DNA of 64,000 bases. Origin: Culex pipiens pallens. Its lineage: Eukaryota > Arthropoda > Insecta > Diptera > Culicidae. Location of the stretch: positions 66,879,665 through 66,943,664 of the forward strand of contig NC_068937.1 of the NCBI RefSeq assembly GCF_016801865.2. Reading direction: 5' to 3'. Of the stretch, positions 43,836-54,191 are shown piece after piece (positions within the stretch are counted from its first letter, which is position 1; each line of letters starts with the position of its first letter). The position numbers and the translations under genes were made by a program. The notes beneath the pieces were generated by a model that saw nothing but the letters and a program-made list of their open reading frames with translations, was not told the DNA's origin and searched no databases.

Positions 43836-44603
43836 AAAAACGGAAACAGATATGCACTGACCATACAGTGTGATCTTTCTAAATATGTAATAGTAGCACC
43901 AATGCAAGATAAACAAGCAAATACGATAGCGAGAGCATTTGTTGAGAATTGTATTCTTATATACGGATGCCCAGTCGCAATTAAATCAGACTTAGGGACG
44001 GAATATAAGAATGAAATTTTCGAAAATGTTTGCAAACTGTTGTCAATAAACCAAAAATTTTCCACGCCATACCATCCGCAAACAATAGGAAGCCTCGAAC
44101 GAAACCATCGTTGCTTAAATGAATACTTAAGAAATTTTATCAATGATGAACAAGACGATTGGGATTCGTGGCTTAAATATTACACATTCTGCTACAACAC
44201 TACTCCACACACTGACCATTCATTTAGTCCTTTCGAACTAGTGTTTGGTAAAATAGCTAGCATACCAACTCAGTTCTCAGAATCTAAAACCATCCAACCA
44301 ATTTATAATCACGAATCTTATTTGTACGAACTAAAATACAGAATGCACTTAGCAGCTCAAAAAGCAAAACTATTGTTAGATAGGATTAGAAATCAGCAAG
44401 TAGTATCAAACCCTATAAACATTGAAGTTGGAACACAAGTGTTATTACAAAAGGAAAAAAAAGGGAAACTAGACCCATTATATATTGGACCATTTGAAGT
44501 GTTGGAAATAGTTCATCCTAACGTCAAAATTAAAAATCTCCAAAATAATAATACACAAACAGTACATAAAAATCGCATTATTCTATACCGAGCAGGATCT
44601 TAG
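43836..44603 (+). pseudogene. pol (IN-C): Integrase, catalytic core and C-terminal domain
   Basis: Homology restarts at NGNRYALTIQCDLSKYVIVA before the first ATG at 43902. SDLGTEY gives the second catalytic Asp and HPQTIGSLERNHR the catalytic Glu. NTTPHTDHSFSPFELVFGK follows, and the C-terminal SH3-like part includes GTQVLLQKEKKGKLDPLYIG and KNRIILYRAG. With the first Asp stranded upstream of the 160-bp insert, no single frame encodes an active DDE set. Confidence 0.85.
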
Positions 44604-44848
44604 CAATCAAATTATGCTTTTTACCATAACAATAATCAAATCGATTGAGTACAATCAAATCATCCCTAAGGAGAAAGGGGATCTTGAAATAATAATGATC
44701 ATTTTAATCAGAAAACACGATACCACATTTTACTATACATATTGATTTTTATAACACTAAATTTATATTCAGCAAAAAGGCATAGAATGAAATGACAATT
44801 GTAAGAGGCATTTGAAGACGCCCAACCTATCTTTCTGTAGGGGAATGG

Positions 44849-45106
44849 TGTAGCGTGTGAACTACTCAACGTGATAAAATACACGATCGAGCACTGCACA
44901 CGTCTGCAAATTCCATAACCCGACCAGGACGGTCCCACAGCATCAAATTACTATTGGGCTGTGTCTGGATCGTAAGCGACTTCAAGTGTCTCCAACCAGG
45001 GAGCAGCAATCGAATTTGTTTTGAATAAAGTCAGTCTAACTTAGAACCTCAAAGAGTTGGGACATAAATTAATATCACGTCCCGACTTCATCGTAGATTC
45101 CGTACA
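44849..45106 (+). repeat. 3' LTR
   Basis: Matches the 5' LTR almost perfectly (one difference noted, AACTCGACC versus AACCCGACC). It is preceded by a purine-rich stretch, AGGGGAATGG, that may be the polypurine tract. Confidence 0.95.
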
Positions 45107-45360
45107 GAGGAATCATTCTATTATGTTCCATCAGTGCGAGCGGATGGTCGTGTTTGTTTACAAAGTGAAAAAACAGGATTGTGCATGCAAAAATATTGAG
45201 TGAAGGGACGCGCTAGACGGGGGGAATCATTCAATTATGTTCCATCAGTGCGAGCGGATGGTTGTTTTTGTTTACAAAGTGAAAAAACAGGATTGCGCAT
45301 GCAAAAATATTGAGTGAAGGGACGCGCTGGACGGGGGGGAATCATTCAATTATGTTCCAT
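45107..45360. repeat. ~115-bp tandem repeat, right of the LTR element
   Basis: About 2.2 units with AATCATTC(A/T)ATTATG, TTCCATCAGTGCGAGCGGAT and TTTGTTTACAAAGTGAAAAA. The units are broken at the left by the LTR element and at the right by an RT fragment. Confidence 0.9.
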
Positions 45361-45364
45361 CAGT

Positions 45365-45585
45365 GCGAGCTTCCCACAGGTTTTCGTGGTCGAGACGGTC
45401 AAACGCTTTTTCATAATCAACGAATACCAGATGGAGAGAATCCTGTAATTCGTTGACCTGTTCGAGGATGACACGGAGTGTCACAATGTGATCCACGCAT
45501 GATCGGCCACTTCGGAACCCTGCGTACTGCCGTCGAAGAGACTCGTCGATCTTCGATTTGATCCTGCACAAGATCTGGATGGTTG
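45365..45585 (-). pseudogene. Non-LTR reverse-transcriptase fragment
   Basis: The minus strand reads QYAGFRSGRSCVDHIVTLRV, then ILEQVNELQDSLHLVFVDYE and KAFDRLDHENLW. This is the finger and motif-A region (VDYEKAFDRLD) of an RTE-like reverse transcriptase. It is a ~70-residue scrap, not derived from the copy 1/2 family, whose motif A is FIDFKAAYDTVD. Its 5' side joins the large palindrome seamlessly. Confidence 0.75.
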
Positions 45586-45587
45586 AA

Positions 45588-47325
45588 AGAAAGGAGAATG
45601 GGCGAATTTGGTCCAAGGATGTACACGAACGGGACCAACTTTTTTCGAAAGATCTCGCCGAGACATGAAAAAAAGTCTTCTGGACCAACTCTCTAGACCC
45701 CGGGGTTCAAAAGTTACAAGCTGTTGAAGTTTGAGCATTTTAGGTAAAAATGTATAAAAAATTGTATTTTTACTATTTCTAAAATCATTCATAAAATCTC
45801 TATTTTATTACGGATTTCGATCATCTTGACTTCATTCAAAGCGTATCAGCAAAAACTATTAGTTCTGATATGTCTTAGCATGATTGAAACATGAATTATC
45901 TTGTTTCTATCCGTTTGAAACGTTTGTGCAAGAGGTATACCATAGAAACAAGTCGAAACATCAAGATTTTTAAACCGGGTCCTACCCAGACTGCTTCAGT
46001 GAGTATGGAAGGCTACAGTGCAATGTTGTAACAACTTATTGGGATGTTCTGAGTCATCCGAGAACTCCTGGGAGTTAAGACCGGTGAATAACGCCGTAAC
46101 GAACAAGACGTCGGCGGTTTTTGACCGCTGATCATACCCGCATAGCTTCAGTGAGTATGGCAGACTACTTTCTAATGTGTTGGAAGGTCCTGGGTCATCC
46201 AAGGACTCCCTGGAGTTAGGATCTGTAGATCTTCCGCCGTAACAAGCCAGAGGTCGACGGTGTTTGACCCCGGAACAAACTCGCAAAGCTCCAGTCAGTA
46301 GGGTAGACTGCTTAGTTAATGAGTTTTGATGTCTTGGGTCATCCTAGGATTTTCTGGAGTTAAGATATGTGGGTCACTGTAACAAGAAAAAGGTTGACGG
46401 TTTTTAACTGCGCATCATAACCGCATAGATTCATTGAGTATCGCACACTGTATTGCTGTTATATTGGGATGTTCTGAACCATTCCAGGGAGTTCTTGTAA
46501 CAGCCGTAGACCCACAGATCATAACTCCAGGAAGTCCTTAGAAGATCCAAGACAGGCGAACCCAGGATATTTCAAAACATTAATAAGGTATTCTATCATA
46601 CTCACTGAAGCTATGGGGGTATGATCCGTTATCAAAACCGATCGACATATTACTTGTTACGGTAAAAGACCCACAGATCTTAACTCCAGGGAGTCCTAGG
46701 ATAACCCAGGACATTCCAACACATTAGCAAAGTAGTCTGCCATACTCACTGAAGCTATGCGGGTATGATCAGCGGTCAAAAACCGCCGACCTCTTGCTCG
46801 TTACGGCGGTAGATTCACCGGTCTTAACTCCCAGGAGTTCTCGGATGACTCAGAACATCCCAATATGTTGTTACAACATTGCACTGTAGCCTTTCATACT
46901 CACTAAAGCAGTATGGGTAGGATCTGGTTTAAAAATCTTGATGTTTCGACTTGTTTTTATGGTATACCTCTTGCACAAACGTTTCAAACGGATAGAAACA
47001 AGAGAATTCATGTTTCAATCATGCTTAGACATATCAGAACTCATAGGTTTTGCTGATACGCGTCGAATGAAGTCAAGATTATCTTAATCCATAATAAAAT
47101 AGAGATTTTATTAATGATTTTAGAAACTGTAAAAATACCATTTTTATACATTTTTACCTAAAATGCTCAAACTTCAACAGCTTGTAACTTTTGAACCCCG
47201 GGGTCTAAAGAGTTGGTCCAGAAGACTTTTTTTCATGTCTCGGCGAGATCTTTCGAAAAAAGTTGGCCCCGTTCGTGTACATTCTTGGACCAGCTCCCAT
47301 ACAAATTTGCCCATTCTCCTTTGGG
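45588..47325. repeat. 1.7-kb foldback palindrome with arms of ~0.85 kb
   Basis: The left outer end GGAGAATGGGCGAATTTG pairs with CAAATTTGCCCATTCTCC at the right. Long matching arms follow (GAACCCCGGGGTCTA, CGTTTGTGCAAGAGGTATAC, CATACTCACTGAAGCTATGC and their inverses) to a centre near 46456. The arms also contain several copies of a ~130-bp unit (AGTGAGTATGG, TCCTGGGTCATCC, GGAGTTA) near the centre. The left arm abuts an RT fragment, the right arm a copy of the 728-bp foldback family. No protein is encoded. Confidence 0.85.
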
Positions 47326-47339
47326 GATTTTGATGATTT

Positions 47340-47845
47340 ATAAATTTTGGATTTTGATATTTATAAATTTCACGCATCACGCTGTACTTAAACCGGATTC
47401 ATATTCGAATACTCTGCTCTGTAGATGCTCTACAACTTTTCCGAAGAGAGTATGGTGCTAACTTGCTCCTATAAAAAGATACAGCGTGTTCAAAACTTGT
47501 CTAAAACGTGTTTTTGCTCGAAAATCACGTTTTAGACGAGTTTTGAACACGCTGTATCTTTTTATAGGAGCAAGTTAGCACCATACTCTCTTCGGGAAAG
47601 TTGTAGAGCACCTTTCAGAGCATCCGAATATGAACCCGGTTTTAGTACAGCGTAAAACTTGGATTTTTTAAATATTAAAATTAAAAAAAAAGATTTTTCC
47701 CATACAAATTTATATGGAAAATTGAATCGCTTTGCGCAAAGTGAGGACTAAACCAATCATTTCCAAACTTTGGGTAGTTGCTTAGGACCCCAAAAGGAAC
47801 TGAAAAAATGCTGTGCTGGAAAATCAATTTTGATATTACACCCTA
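47340..47845. mobile_element. Foldback element, family A, copy 1 (left end truncated)
   Basis: Ends in ATATTACACCCTA at 47845. It holds the hairpin centred near 47505 (GGTGCTAACTTGCTCC..., GATACAGCGTGTTCAAAAC with their inverses). The other terminus is replaced by the 1.7-kb palindrome. The following 47846-48115 is nearly identical to 53334-53595. Confidence 0.75.
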
Positions 47846-48319
47846 ATGAGTCACATGATTACAATCATTGTTGAGCGACCAAAATCGCAAAGATGATAAT
47901 CTTTTAAATCCAGGTAAGTTTCATTTATAGCAACCTTAATGGGCTAATTTGAGTTTGTAATCGAATAGTGTATCCTACTCCTACTTACAAACTCAAATTG
48001 GCGCATTTACATTATTTTGCTGGATTTCTGGAGCAAAATTTGAAAGGGGCTGTACGACATTGCTCTTACGGCCTTTCATTACACGGGTATAAATGGGACG
48101 AAAGGCCGTAAGAGCAACGTCGAACCGCCCATTTCAATGTTGCTCCCGATTTCATTAGTTGCGTGTCTGCTTATAATTGAAGATTCGGCTATTATGCCAA
48201 ATCAAGTATTCCGAGAAAAACGCGTTTTTGTGTTTGACACCAAATCTTCGCCACGGCAATTTTTTTTTAGTAAAATTAAAATGAAATTTTGATTCGACAT
48301 GCTGCACAAGATGGGTCAC
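47846..48319. other. Unique-looking spacer between family A copies, partly duplicated at 53334-53595
   Basis: The first ~270 bases recur with few changes after copy 2 and break off there at the assembly gap. Two short hairpins are present (TTTGAGTTTGTAATCG...ACAAACTCAAA and CTTACGGCCTTTC...GAAAGGCCGTAAG). No gene is seen. Confidence 0.6.
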
Positions 48320-48632
48320 TAGGGTTTAATATGGTTGTATGGAAAAAAATAAAATTGTCCAAATATAATGAACACAGCAACTTTTAAGTTCCTTTTGGGG
48401 TCCTAAACAACTCCCAAAAGTTTGGGAACGATTGGTTTAGTCCTTACTTTGCGCAAAGCGATCCGTTCTCTATGGGAATTTGTATGGGGAAAACCATTTT
48501 TTTTTATTTTGATATTTATAAATTTCACGCATTACGCTGTACTTAAACCGGATTCATATTCGAATACTCTGCTCTGTAGATGCTCTACAACTTTTCCGAA
48601 GAGAGTATGGTGCTAACTACATACCATACCAA

Positions 48633-49992
48633 TCAGCATAGCGCACCAGGTACGCGTGCTGTAGCAAGAAGACGCTTCCATCTTTCTCGGTCTTGTGCTG
48701 CTACTCTCCAATTTCCCAGGTTACAGATTTTCCGGATATCACCATTCACTTGATCTCCCCACCGTGCGCGCGGTTTCCCTGCTCTCCTGCCTGTTCCGCC
48801 AGCTGGTTCAGCGCGGTCAAAAAGCAGTCTGACAGGCTGGCCCTCGTCCATTCGGGCGACATGACCGGCCCACCTGAGCCTCCCGATTTTCGCCTGGGTG
48901 GCGATGGTCGGTTCTTCAAGAAACGCGTGCAGTTCGTGGTTCATGCGTCTTCGCCACACTCCGTCAGACACCTGCACTCCACCGTAGATCGTTCGTAGCA
49001 CCTTCCGTTCGAAAACTCCAAGGGCACGTTCGTCCTCCTGCCGCATCGTCCAGGTCTCGTGGCCATAGAGGACTACCGGTCTAATCAGTGTTTTGTACAT
49101 CGTCAGCTTCGTGCGGCGTTGCACTCGATCCGATGTGAGGGTCTTCCGTAATCCGAAGTAGGCACGATTCCCAGCAAAAATACGAGTCCGGATCTCTTTG
49201 CTGGTGTCGCTGTCGGCGGTTACCAGCGATCCCAAATACACGAACTCGCTCACCTCCTCCAACTCATCACCATCCACAGTTAGAGGGGTGATACTTGGGG
49301 GGCCAACGTCCTTCGAACCCCTTCCTCTCATGTACTTCGTCTTCGTCGTATTCATGCCAAGTCCTACACGCCTTGCTTGTACCTTCAGTCGGGTGTAGAC
49401 GCCCTTCACCGTCTCCAGGTTTCTTGCTACAATGTCGATGTCATCGGCAAAAGCAAGCAGCTGGTAGGACTTGTTCATAATCGTGCCACTCGTTTCGATG
49501 CCCGCCCTTCGAATAATGCCCTCAAGGACGATGTTAAACAGCGCACAGGATAAACCATCACCTTGCCGCAGCCCTCGACGTGATCCAAAGGGTTCCGCTA
49601 AATCCCCCGAAACACGCACGTGACACGTCACACCATCCAAGGTAGCCTTGATCAGCCGAGTCAGTTTATCCGGAAACCCGTTCTCGTGCATAATCTGCCA
49701 TAGCTGCTCGCGGTCGACTGTATCATAGGCCGCCTTGAAGTCGATAAAGATGTGATGTGTGGGCACGTTGTACTCACGACATTTCTCGAGAATTTGTCGG
49801 AGACAAAATATTTGGTCCGTGGTGGCGCGCGCGCCAGTGAAGCCCGCTTGGTAGGGCCCCACGAACCTCCTTGCATGGGGTGACAGCTGGCGGCAGAGGA
49901 TCTGGGAGAGGATTTTGTAGGCCGCGTTGATAAGCGTGATGCCGCGGTAGTTTCCGCAGTCCAGCTTATCGCCCTTTTTGTAGATGGGGCAC
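48633..49992 (-). pseudogene. Reverse transcriptase C-terminal half of non-LTR copy 2
   Basis: Picks up after the nested insertion at YKKGDKLDCGNYRGITLINA and continues GPYQAGFTGARATTDQIF, FIDFKAAYDTVDR (motif A), RQGDGLSCALFN (motif B), FADDIDIVARN (motif C; Phe for Tyr relative to copy 1), LYGHETWTMRQEDERAL and RLRWAGHVARMDE to the stop. It is uninterrupted otherwise, so the damage is due to the insertion upstream. Confidence 0.88.
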
Positions 49993-50720
49993 TAGGGTGT
50001 AATATCAAAATCGATTTTCCAGCACAGCAATTTTTCAGTTCCTTTTGGGGTCCTAAACAACTCTCCAAAGTTTGGGAACGATTGGTTTAGTTCTCACTTT
50101 GCGCAAAGCGATTCTTTTCTGGTTGTTTATTGCTTCTCAACAGGCACTTATTTTGCCCCAATGATGAACAATATAAATTTGTATGGGAAAAACCATTTTT
50201 TTTTGATTTTGATATTTATAAAATCCACGTTTCACGCTGTACTAAAACCGGATTCATATTCGGATGCTCTGGAATGTGCTCTACAACTTTCCCGAAGAGA
50301 GTATGGTGCTAGCTTGTCCCTGAAAGAAGATACAGCGTCCTCAAAACTCGTCTAAAACGCGATTTTCGAGCAAAAAACACGTTTTAGACGAGTTTTAAAC
50401 AAGCTGTATCTTTTTATAGGAGCAAGTTAGCACCATACTCTCTTCCGGAAAGTTGTAGAGCACCTTCCAGAGCATCCGAATATGAATCCGGTTTTAGTAC
50501 AGCGTGAAACGTGGATTTTATAAATATCAAAATCCAAAAAAATGGTTTTTCCCATACAAATTTATATGGAAAATTTAATCGCTTTGCGCAAAGTGAGGAC
50601 TAAACCAATCGTTCCCAAACTTTGGGGAGTTGTTTAGGACCCCAAAAGGAACTGAAAAATGGTTGTGCTCGCTAAATTTGGACAACTTTATTTTTTTCCA
50701 TACAACCATATTACACCCTA
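49993..50720. mobile_element. Foldback element, family A, copy 3 (728 bp, complete)
   Basis: TAGGGTGTAATAT and its inverse bound two arms of ~330 bases (TTCCTTTTGGGGTCCTAAAC, GGAACGATTGGTTTAG) around a hairpin loop. ATGGGGCAC is duplicated at 49984-49992 and 50721-50729. The matching site in non-LTR copy 1 is empty (TGTCCCATCTAC at 11588-11599), so insertion and 9-bp duplication are proven. A SINE-tail motif (CTTCTCAACAGGCACTTATT) sits at 50134-50153. No transposase is present; a 9-bp duplication would suit a Mutator-like source. Confidence 0.92.
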
Positions 50721-50729
50721 ATGGGGCAC

Positions 50730-52380
50730 ACGACACCATCCATCCACTCCTCCGGTAGCTTCTCCTCCTCCCAGATCTTGGAGATCACGCAGTGAAGCGC
50801 CCTCGCCAGTTTCTCTCCTCCATATTTGAAGAGCTCACCGGGTAACCGATCCTTGCCGGCAGCTCTGTTGTTCTTCAGCTTCCTGATCTCCCTCTTCACC
50901 GTCTCTAGATCAGGCGCCGGGAACTGTTCATCAGCTGCGGGCGCTCCAAGGTTGACTCCAATGCCGTCTCTGTCCCCTTCATCGCCGTTGAGGTGCTCGT
51001 TGAAGTACTGCTTCCACCTTTCCAACACCTCGCTCTTGTTTACGATCAGGTTTCCACCGTTATCCCTGCACACGTCGGCTCGCGGCACAAAGCCTTTGCG
51101 GGACCGGTTCACCTTCTCGTAAAACTTCCGCGTTTCGTTAGCTCGGAATAGCTGCTCCATTTCCGCGCAATCTCGGTCTTCCTGCTGGCGCTTCTTAAGC
51201 TTGAAGACCGCGACCTGCCGATTCCGAGCCTGCCGGTATCGTTCCACGTTCCCTCTCGTCGCCTTGTGCAGCTTCGTATCGTAAGCTGCCTTCTTCTCGG
51301 CGGTAATCCGTTGGCACTCGTCGTCGTACCAATCATTCCGACTGACTCGGATCGCACTACCCAGTGAGGCTTCCGCTGCACTGCCGATGGCTGAGCGGAT
51401 ACGGCTCCAACCATCTTCGAGCGAGGCTGCGCCAAGATCCTCCTCACCTGGCAGATTCGCTTCCAGCTGCTGCGCGTAACTGTGGGCCACTTCTCCGTTC
51501 TGGAGACACGCGGTGTTGAACGGAGGGGCCCGCCGGCTTCGGCGTTGATTGAACACCGTCGACAGCTTTGAGCGCATGTCAACTCCAACTAGGTAGTGGT
51601 CCGAGTCAATATTAGCACCGCGAAAGGTGCGCACGTGCGTTACGTCCGAGAAGAATCGGCCGTCGATCAGGACGTGGCCGATTTGCGTTTTCGTCCGTTG
51701 ATCAGGTGATGTCCAGGTGGCTTTGTGGATGTCCTTTCGAGGAAAATAGGTGCTCCTGACCACCATTCCACGGGAGGCTGCAAAGTCGATGCAGCGTTGG
51801 CCGTTGTCGTTCGTGACCGCATGTAGACTTTCTGGGCCTATTGTCGGTCGAAACATTTCCTCCCTTCCGAACCGAGCGTTCATGTCCCCAATGATGATCT
51901 TTACATCCTGCCGCGGACAGCCGTCGTACACCTCCTCCAGCGTCGCGTAGAATGCTTCCTTCTCATCATCGGTCTTTTCTTCGTGGGGGCAGTGCACGTT
52001 GATAATGCTATAGTTAAAGAACCGGCCTCGTATTCTTAACTTGCACATCCGCTCGCTGATCGCCGTGAAGCCGAACACGCGATCCTGCATCTTGCCCCGC
52101 ACGATAAAGCCGGTACCCAGCTTCTTGTCCTTGCCGCCGCTCAGAAAAAAAAACGGGAATTGGTCTGCCGACCTGGCCAGTCGAGCACCTGCTCCTCCTC
52201 CAAGCACACCTCCTGCAGTGCCACAACATCGAAGTTGCGAGGTTGCAACTCATTCGCCAAAGCGAGTTCGAAACCCAGAAAGTTTAGGGACCTGCAGTTC
52301 CAAGAACCGAGTCGCCAATCGGTGATCTGCTTTTCAATGGGCTTCTGCCGTTTGTTCCGGATATCCAATCTTCTTGCCAT
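50730..52380 (-). pseudogene. Endonuclease and RT N-terminal half of non-LTR copy 2
   Basis: Starts at ATG 52378-52380 (MARRLDIRNKRQKP), then LGSWNCRSLNFLG (endonuclease start) and VVALQEV. A frameshift follows near a 9-10 base A/T run at 52144-52153. The second frame carries INVHCPHEE, IIIGDMNARFG, TQIGHVLIDG and SDHYLVGV, then the linker to RT up to EEWMDGVVCPI, where copy 3 of family A cuts in. In TQIGHV the Asp of the usual IDHV motif is Gly, so this endonuclease would be impaired even without the frameshift. Confidence 0.88.
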
Positions 52381-53595
52381 TCGCGATCCTCGTTTTCGGT
52401 AGGCAGCCTTATCAGGGCTGCGCTACCTAGTCTCGGGGTGGAGAACCACCTAAGGGCTTCCGAGACCTAGCCCCGGTTTTCTCACGCTACCGTAACGGGG
52501 CTTTTATCTCGAAGCCTAACGGTCTTCATATCCGGAAGAGGACGTCCTGCGTTTGTACGTGTATGCGCTTCACTTTACAGCACAGAATTTTTCACAACAG
52601 CACAATAAAATAATTTTTATTTTATTTTAGCAAAAAAAAGTTAAGAAACTTTTCTCGTTTTCTTTTTTTTCAAAAACGCACTCTCAGCACACCGCGCGCG
52701 GTTTCGTTTAGTGTGTGTATACGCAATGGACACAACAGCACTGCCACAGGCCTTGTTGCTACACCACACTTCTTGCTTTGTTCTGCCTGTTTATCCCGCG
52801 ACGACGACGATGGATGGCAAAAATAATTTCTCTTTTGTTGCCCGGCCGTCAATTGCGGGTCAATTATAACGCACTATGCCGGTCCGCGACGCACTCCGGC
52901 GCTAATTGATAACACTCACGGTCGCGGCGGAACGGTAATTCGGCGGTTCTAAGGGCACTTTCACGGAGCCGTACCAAGGTGCAAACTTCAACGCGCGACG
53001 CACACACACTTCACGTATTAGACGAGTTTTGAACACGCTGTATCTTTTTATAGGAGCAAGTTAGCACCATACTCTCTTCGGGAAAGTTGTAGAGCACCTT
53101 CCAGAGCATCCGAATATGAACCCGGTTTTAGTACAGCGTAAAACTTGGATTTTTTAAATATTAAAATTAAAAAAAAAATGATTTTTCCCATACAAATTTA
53201 TATGGAAAATTGAATCGCTTTGCGCAAAGTGAGGACTAAACCAATCATTTCCAAACTTTGGGTAGTTGCTTAGGACCCCAAAAGGAACTGAAAAAATGCT
53301 GTGCTGGAAAATCAATTTTGATATTACACCCTAATGAGTCACATGATTACAATCATTGTTGAGCGACCAAAATCGCAAAGATGATAATCTTTTAAATCCA
53401 GGTAAGTTTCATTTATAGCAACCTTAATGGGCTAATTTGAGTTTGTAATCGAAGAGTGTATCCTACTCCTACTTACAAACTCAAATTGGCGCATTTACAT
53501 TGTTTTGCTGGATTTCTGGAGCAACATTTGAAAGGGGCTGTACGACATTGCTCTTACGGCCTTTCATTACACGGGTATAAATGGGACGAAAGGCC

Positions 53596-53695
53596 NNNNN
53601 NNNNNNNNNNNNNNNNNNNNNNNNNNNNNNNNNNNNNNNNNNNNNNNNNNNNNNNNNNNNNNNNNNNNNNNNNNNNNNNNNNNNNNNNNNNNNNN
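53596..53695. other. Assembly gap (100 N)
   Basis: A placeholder that begins exactly where the duplicate of 47846-48110 breaks off, so a repeat-induced assembly break is likely. 53696-53810 after it is AT-rich with no feature. Confidence 1.
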
Positions 53696-53811
53696 TACTT
53701 AGAATAGGAATTTCTAATTTTATCAAACGTACCTAAGTACCAACAAAGTCATGAATATCAAATCAATTTCAAAACGTACATAGCAGGTACGTCATTTCTG
53801 CCTCCGCAGGT

Positions 53812-54012
53812 AAATAAGGCCGATGCAAATATTTTTCAAAGTTTTTGTCCCTCGGCTCTGGCCGGGGTCGAGGGGGGGGGGCAAAAAAAAAATATAAATA
53901 TTGAAATAACAAGCCATAGTTTTTAAACTTCATCATCCCGGTACGAGAATTGAACTCACGACCCATGGATTGGAAACCCAACACGCCGCTAGTCGAAACC
54001 CATCCCCTACCG
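53812..54012 (-). mobile_element. tRNA-derived SINE with G/C-run tail
   Basis: The minus strand has a tRNA-like head (GGCGTGTTGGGTTTCCAATC, B box GAGTTCAATTCTC) followed by a body with ACTATGGCTTGTTATTT, a run of C, GGCCAGAGCCGAGGGACAAA and TATTTGCATCGGCCTTA. The same body without a head lies at 57073-57188. The head has a glycine-like TCC anticodon position but does not fold into a complete tRNA. Confidence 0.65.
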
Positions 54013-54191
54013 GTCAGTATTCCCAGTGAGCATATTTACTCCATCACCTTCCGCTTATTTATTTATTTATTTATTCAATTAAGTAACGTAAGACTTCATG
54101 TCTTTTAAAATGTTACAATGTTTCAAACTGAGTGAGGTGGTTTTTGTTTAAGCTTCTTGCTAATTTTGTGTTGCTCTCATTCCCCAACTAA

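Larger units (their letters stand above)
39907..45106 (+). mobile_element. Ty3/gypsy-type LTR retrotransposon (412/mdg1-like), internally deleted
   Basis: Two nearly identical 258-bp LTRs (39907-40164 and 44849-45106) start TGTAGCGTGTG and end CCGTACA. The 4-bp target duplication GAGG lies at 39903-39906 and 45107-45110. The order leader, gag, protease, (RT lost), RNase H end, integrase fits the Ty3/gypsy layout. There is no env frame. The LTRs differ at only about one site, so the insertion is young, yet most of the RT is already missing; the copy probably moved with help from intact relatives. The leader at 40720-41000 has ~97-bp repeats with CCGCCCCGAGTGCGG. Confidence 0.93.
48618..53017 (-). 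mobile_element. Non-LTR retrotransposon copy 2 (same family as 9558-12972), split by a nested element
   Basis: The 3' end (GCTGATTGGTATGGTATG) is at 48618 and the 5' UTR runs to about 53017. The UTR is longer than in copy 1 but shares CACCCCGAGACTAGGTA. Its target lost about 65 bases instead of being duplicated. The ORF is cut by family A copy 3 at 49993-50720 and by a frameshift near 52145. Confidence 0.88.
48320..53333. mobile_element. Foldback element, family A, copy 2 (host of a nested non-LTR insertion)
   Basis: Starts TAGGGTTTAATATGG and ends ATATTACACCCTA. It is flanked by ATGGGTCAC (48311-48319) and ATGAGTCAC (53334-53342), a 9-bp direct repeat with one mismatch. Its sequence stops at GTGCTAAC (48617), where non-LTR copy 2 begins, and resumes at TTAGACGAGTTTTG (~53018). 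About 65 bases of its central hairpin are missing at the junction. Confidence 0.8.
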
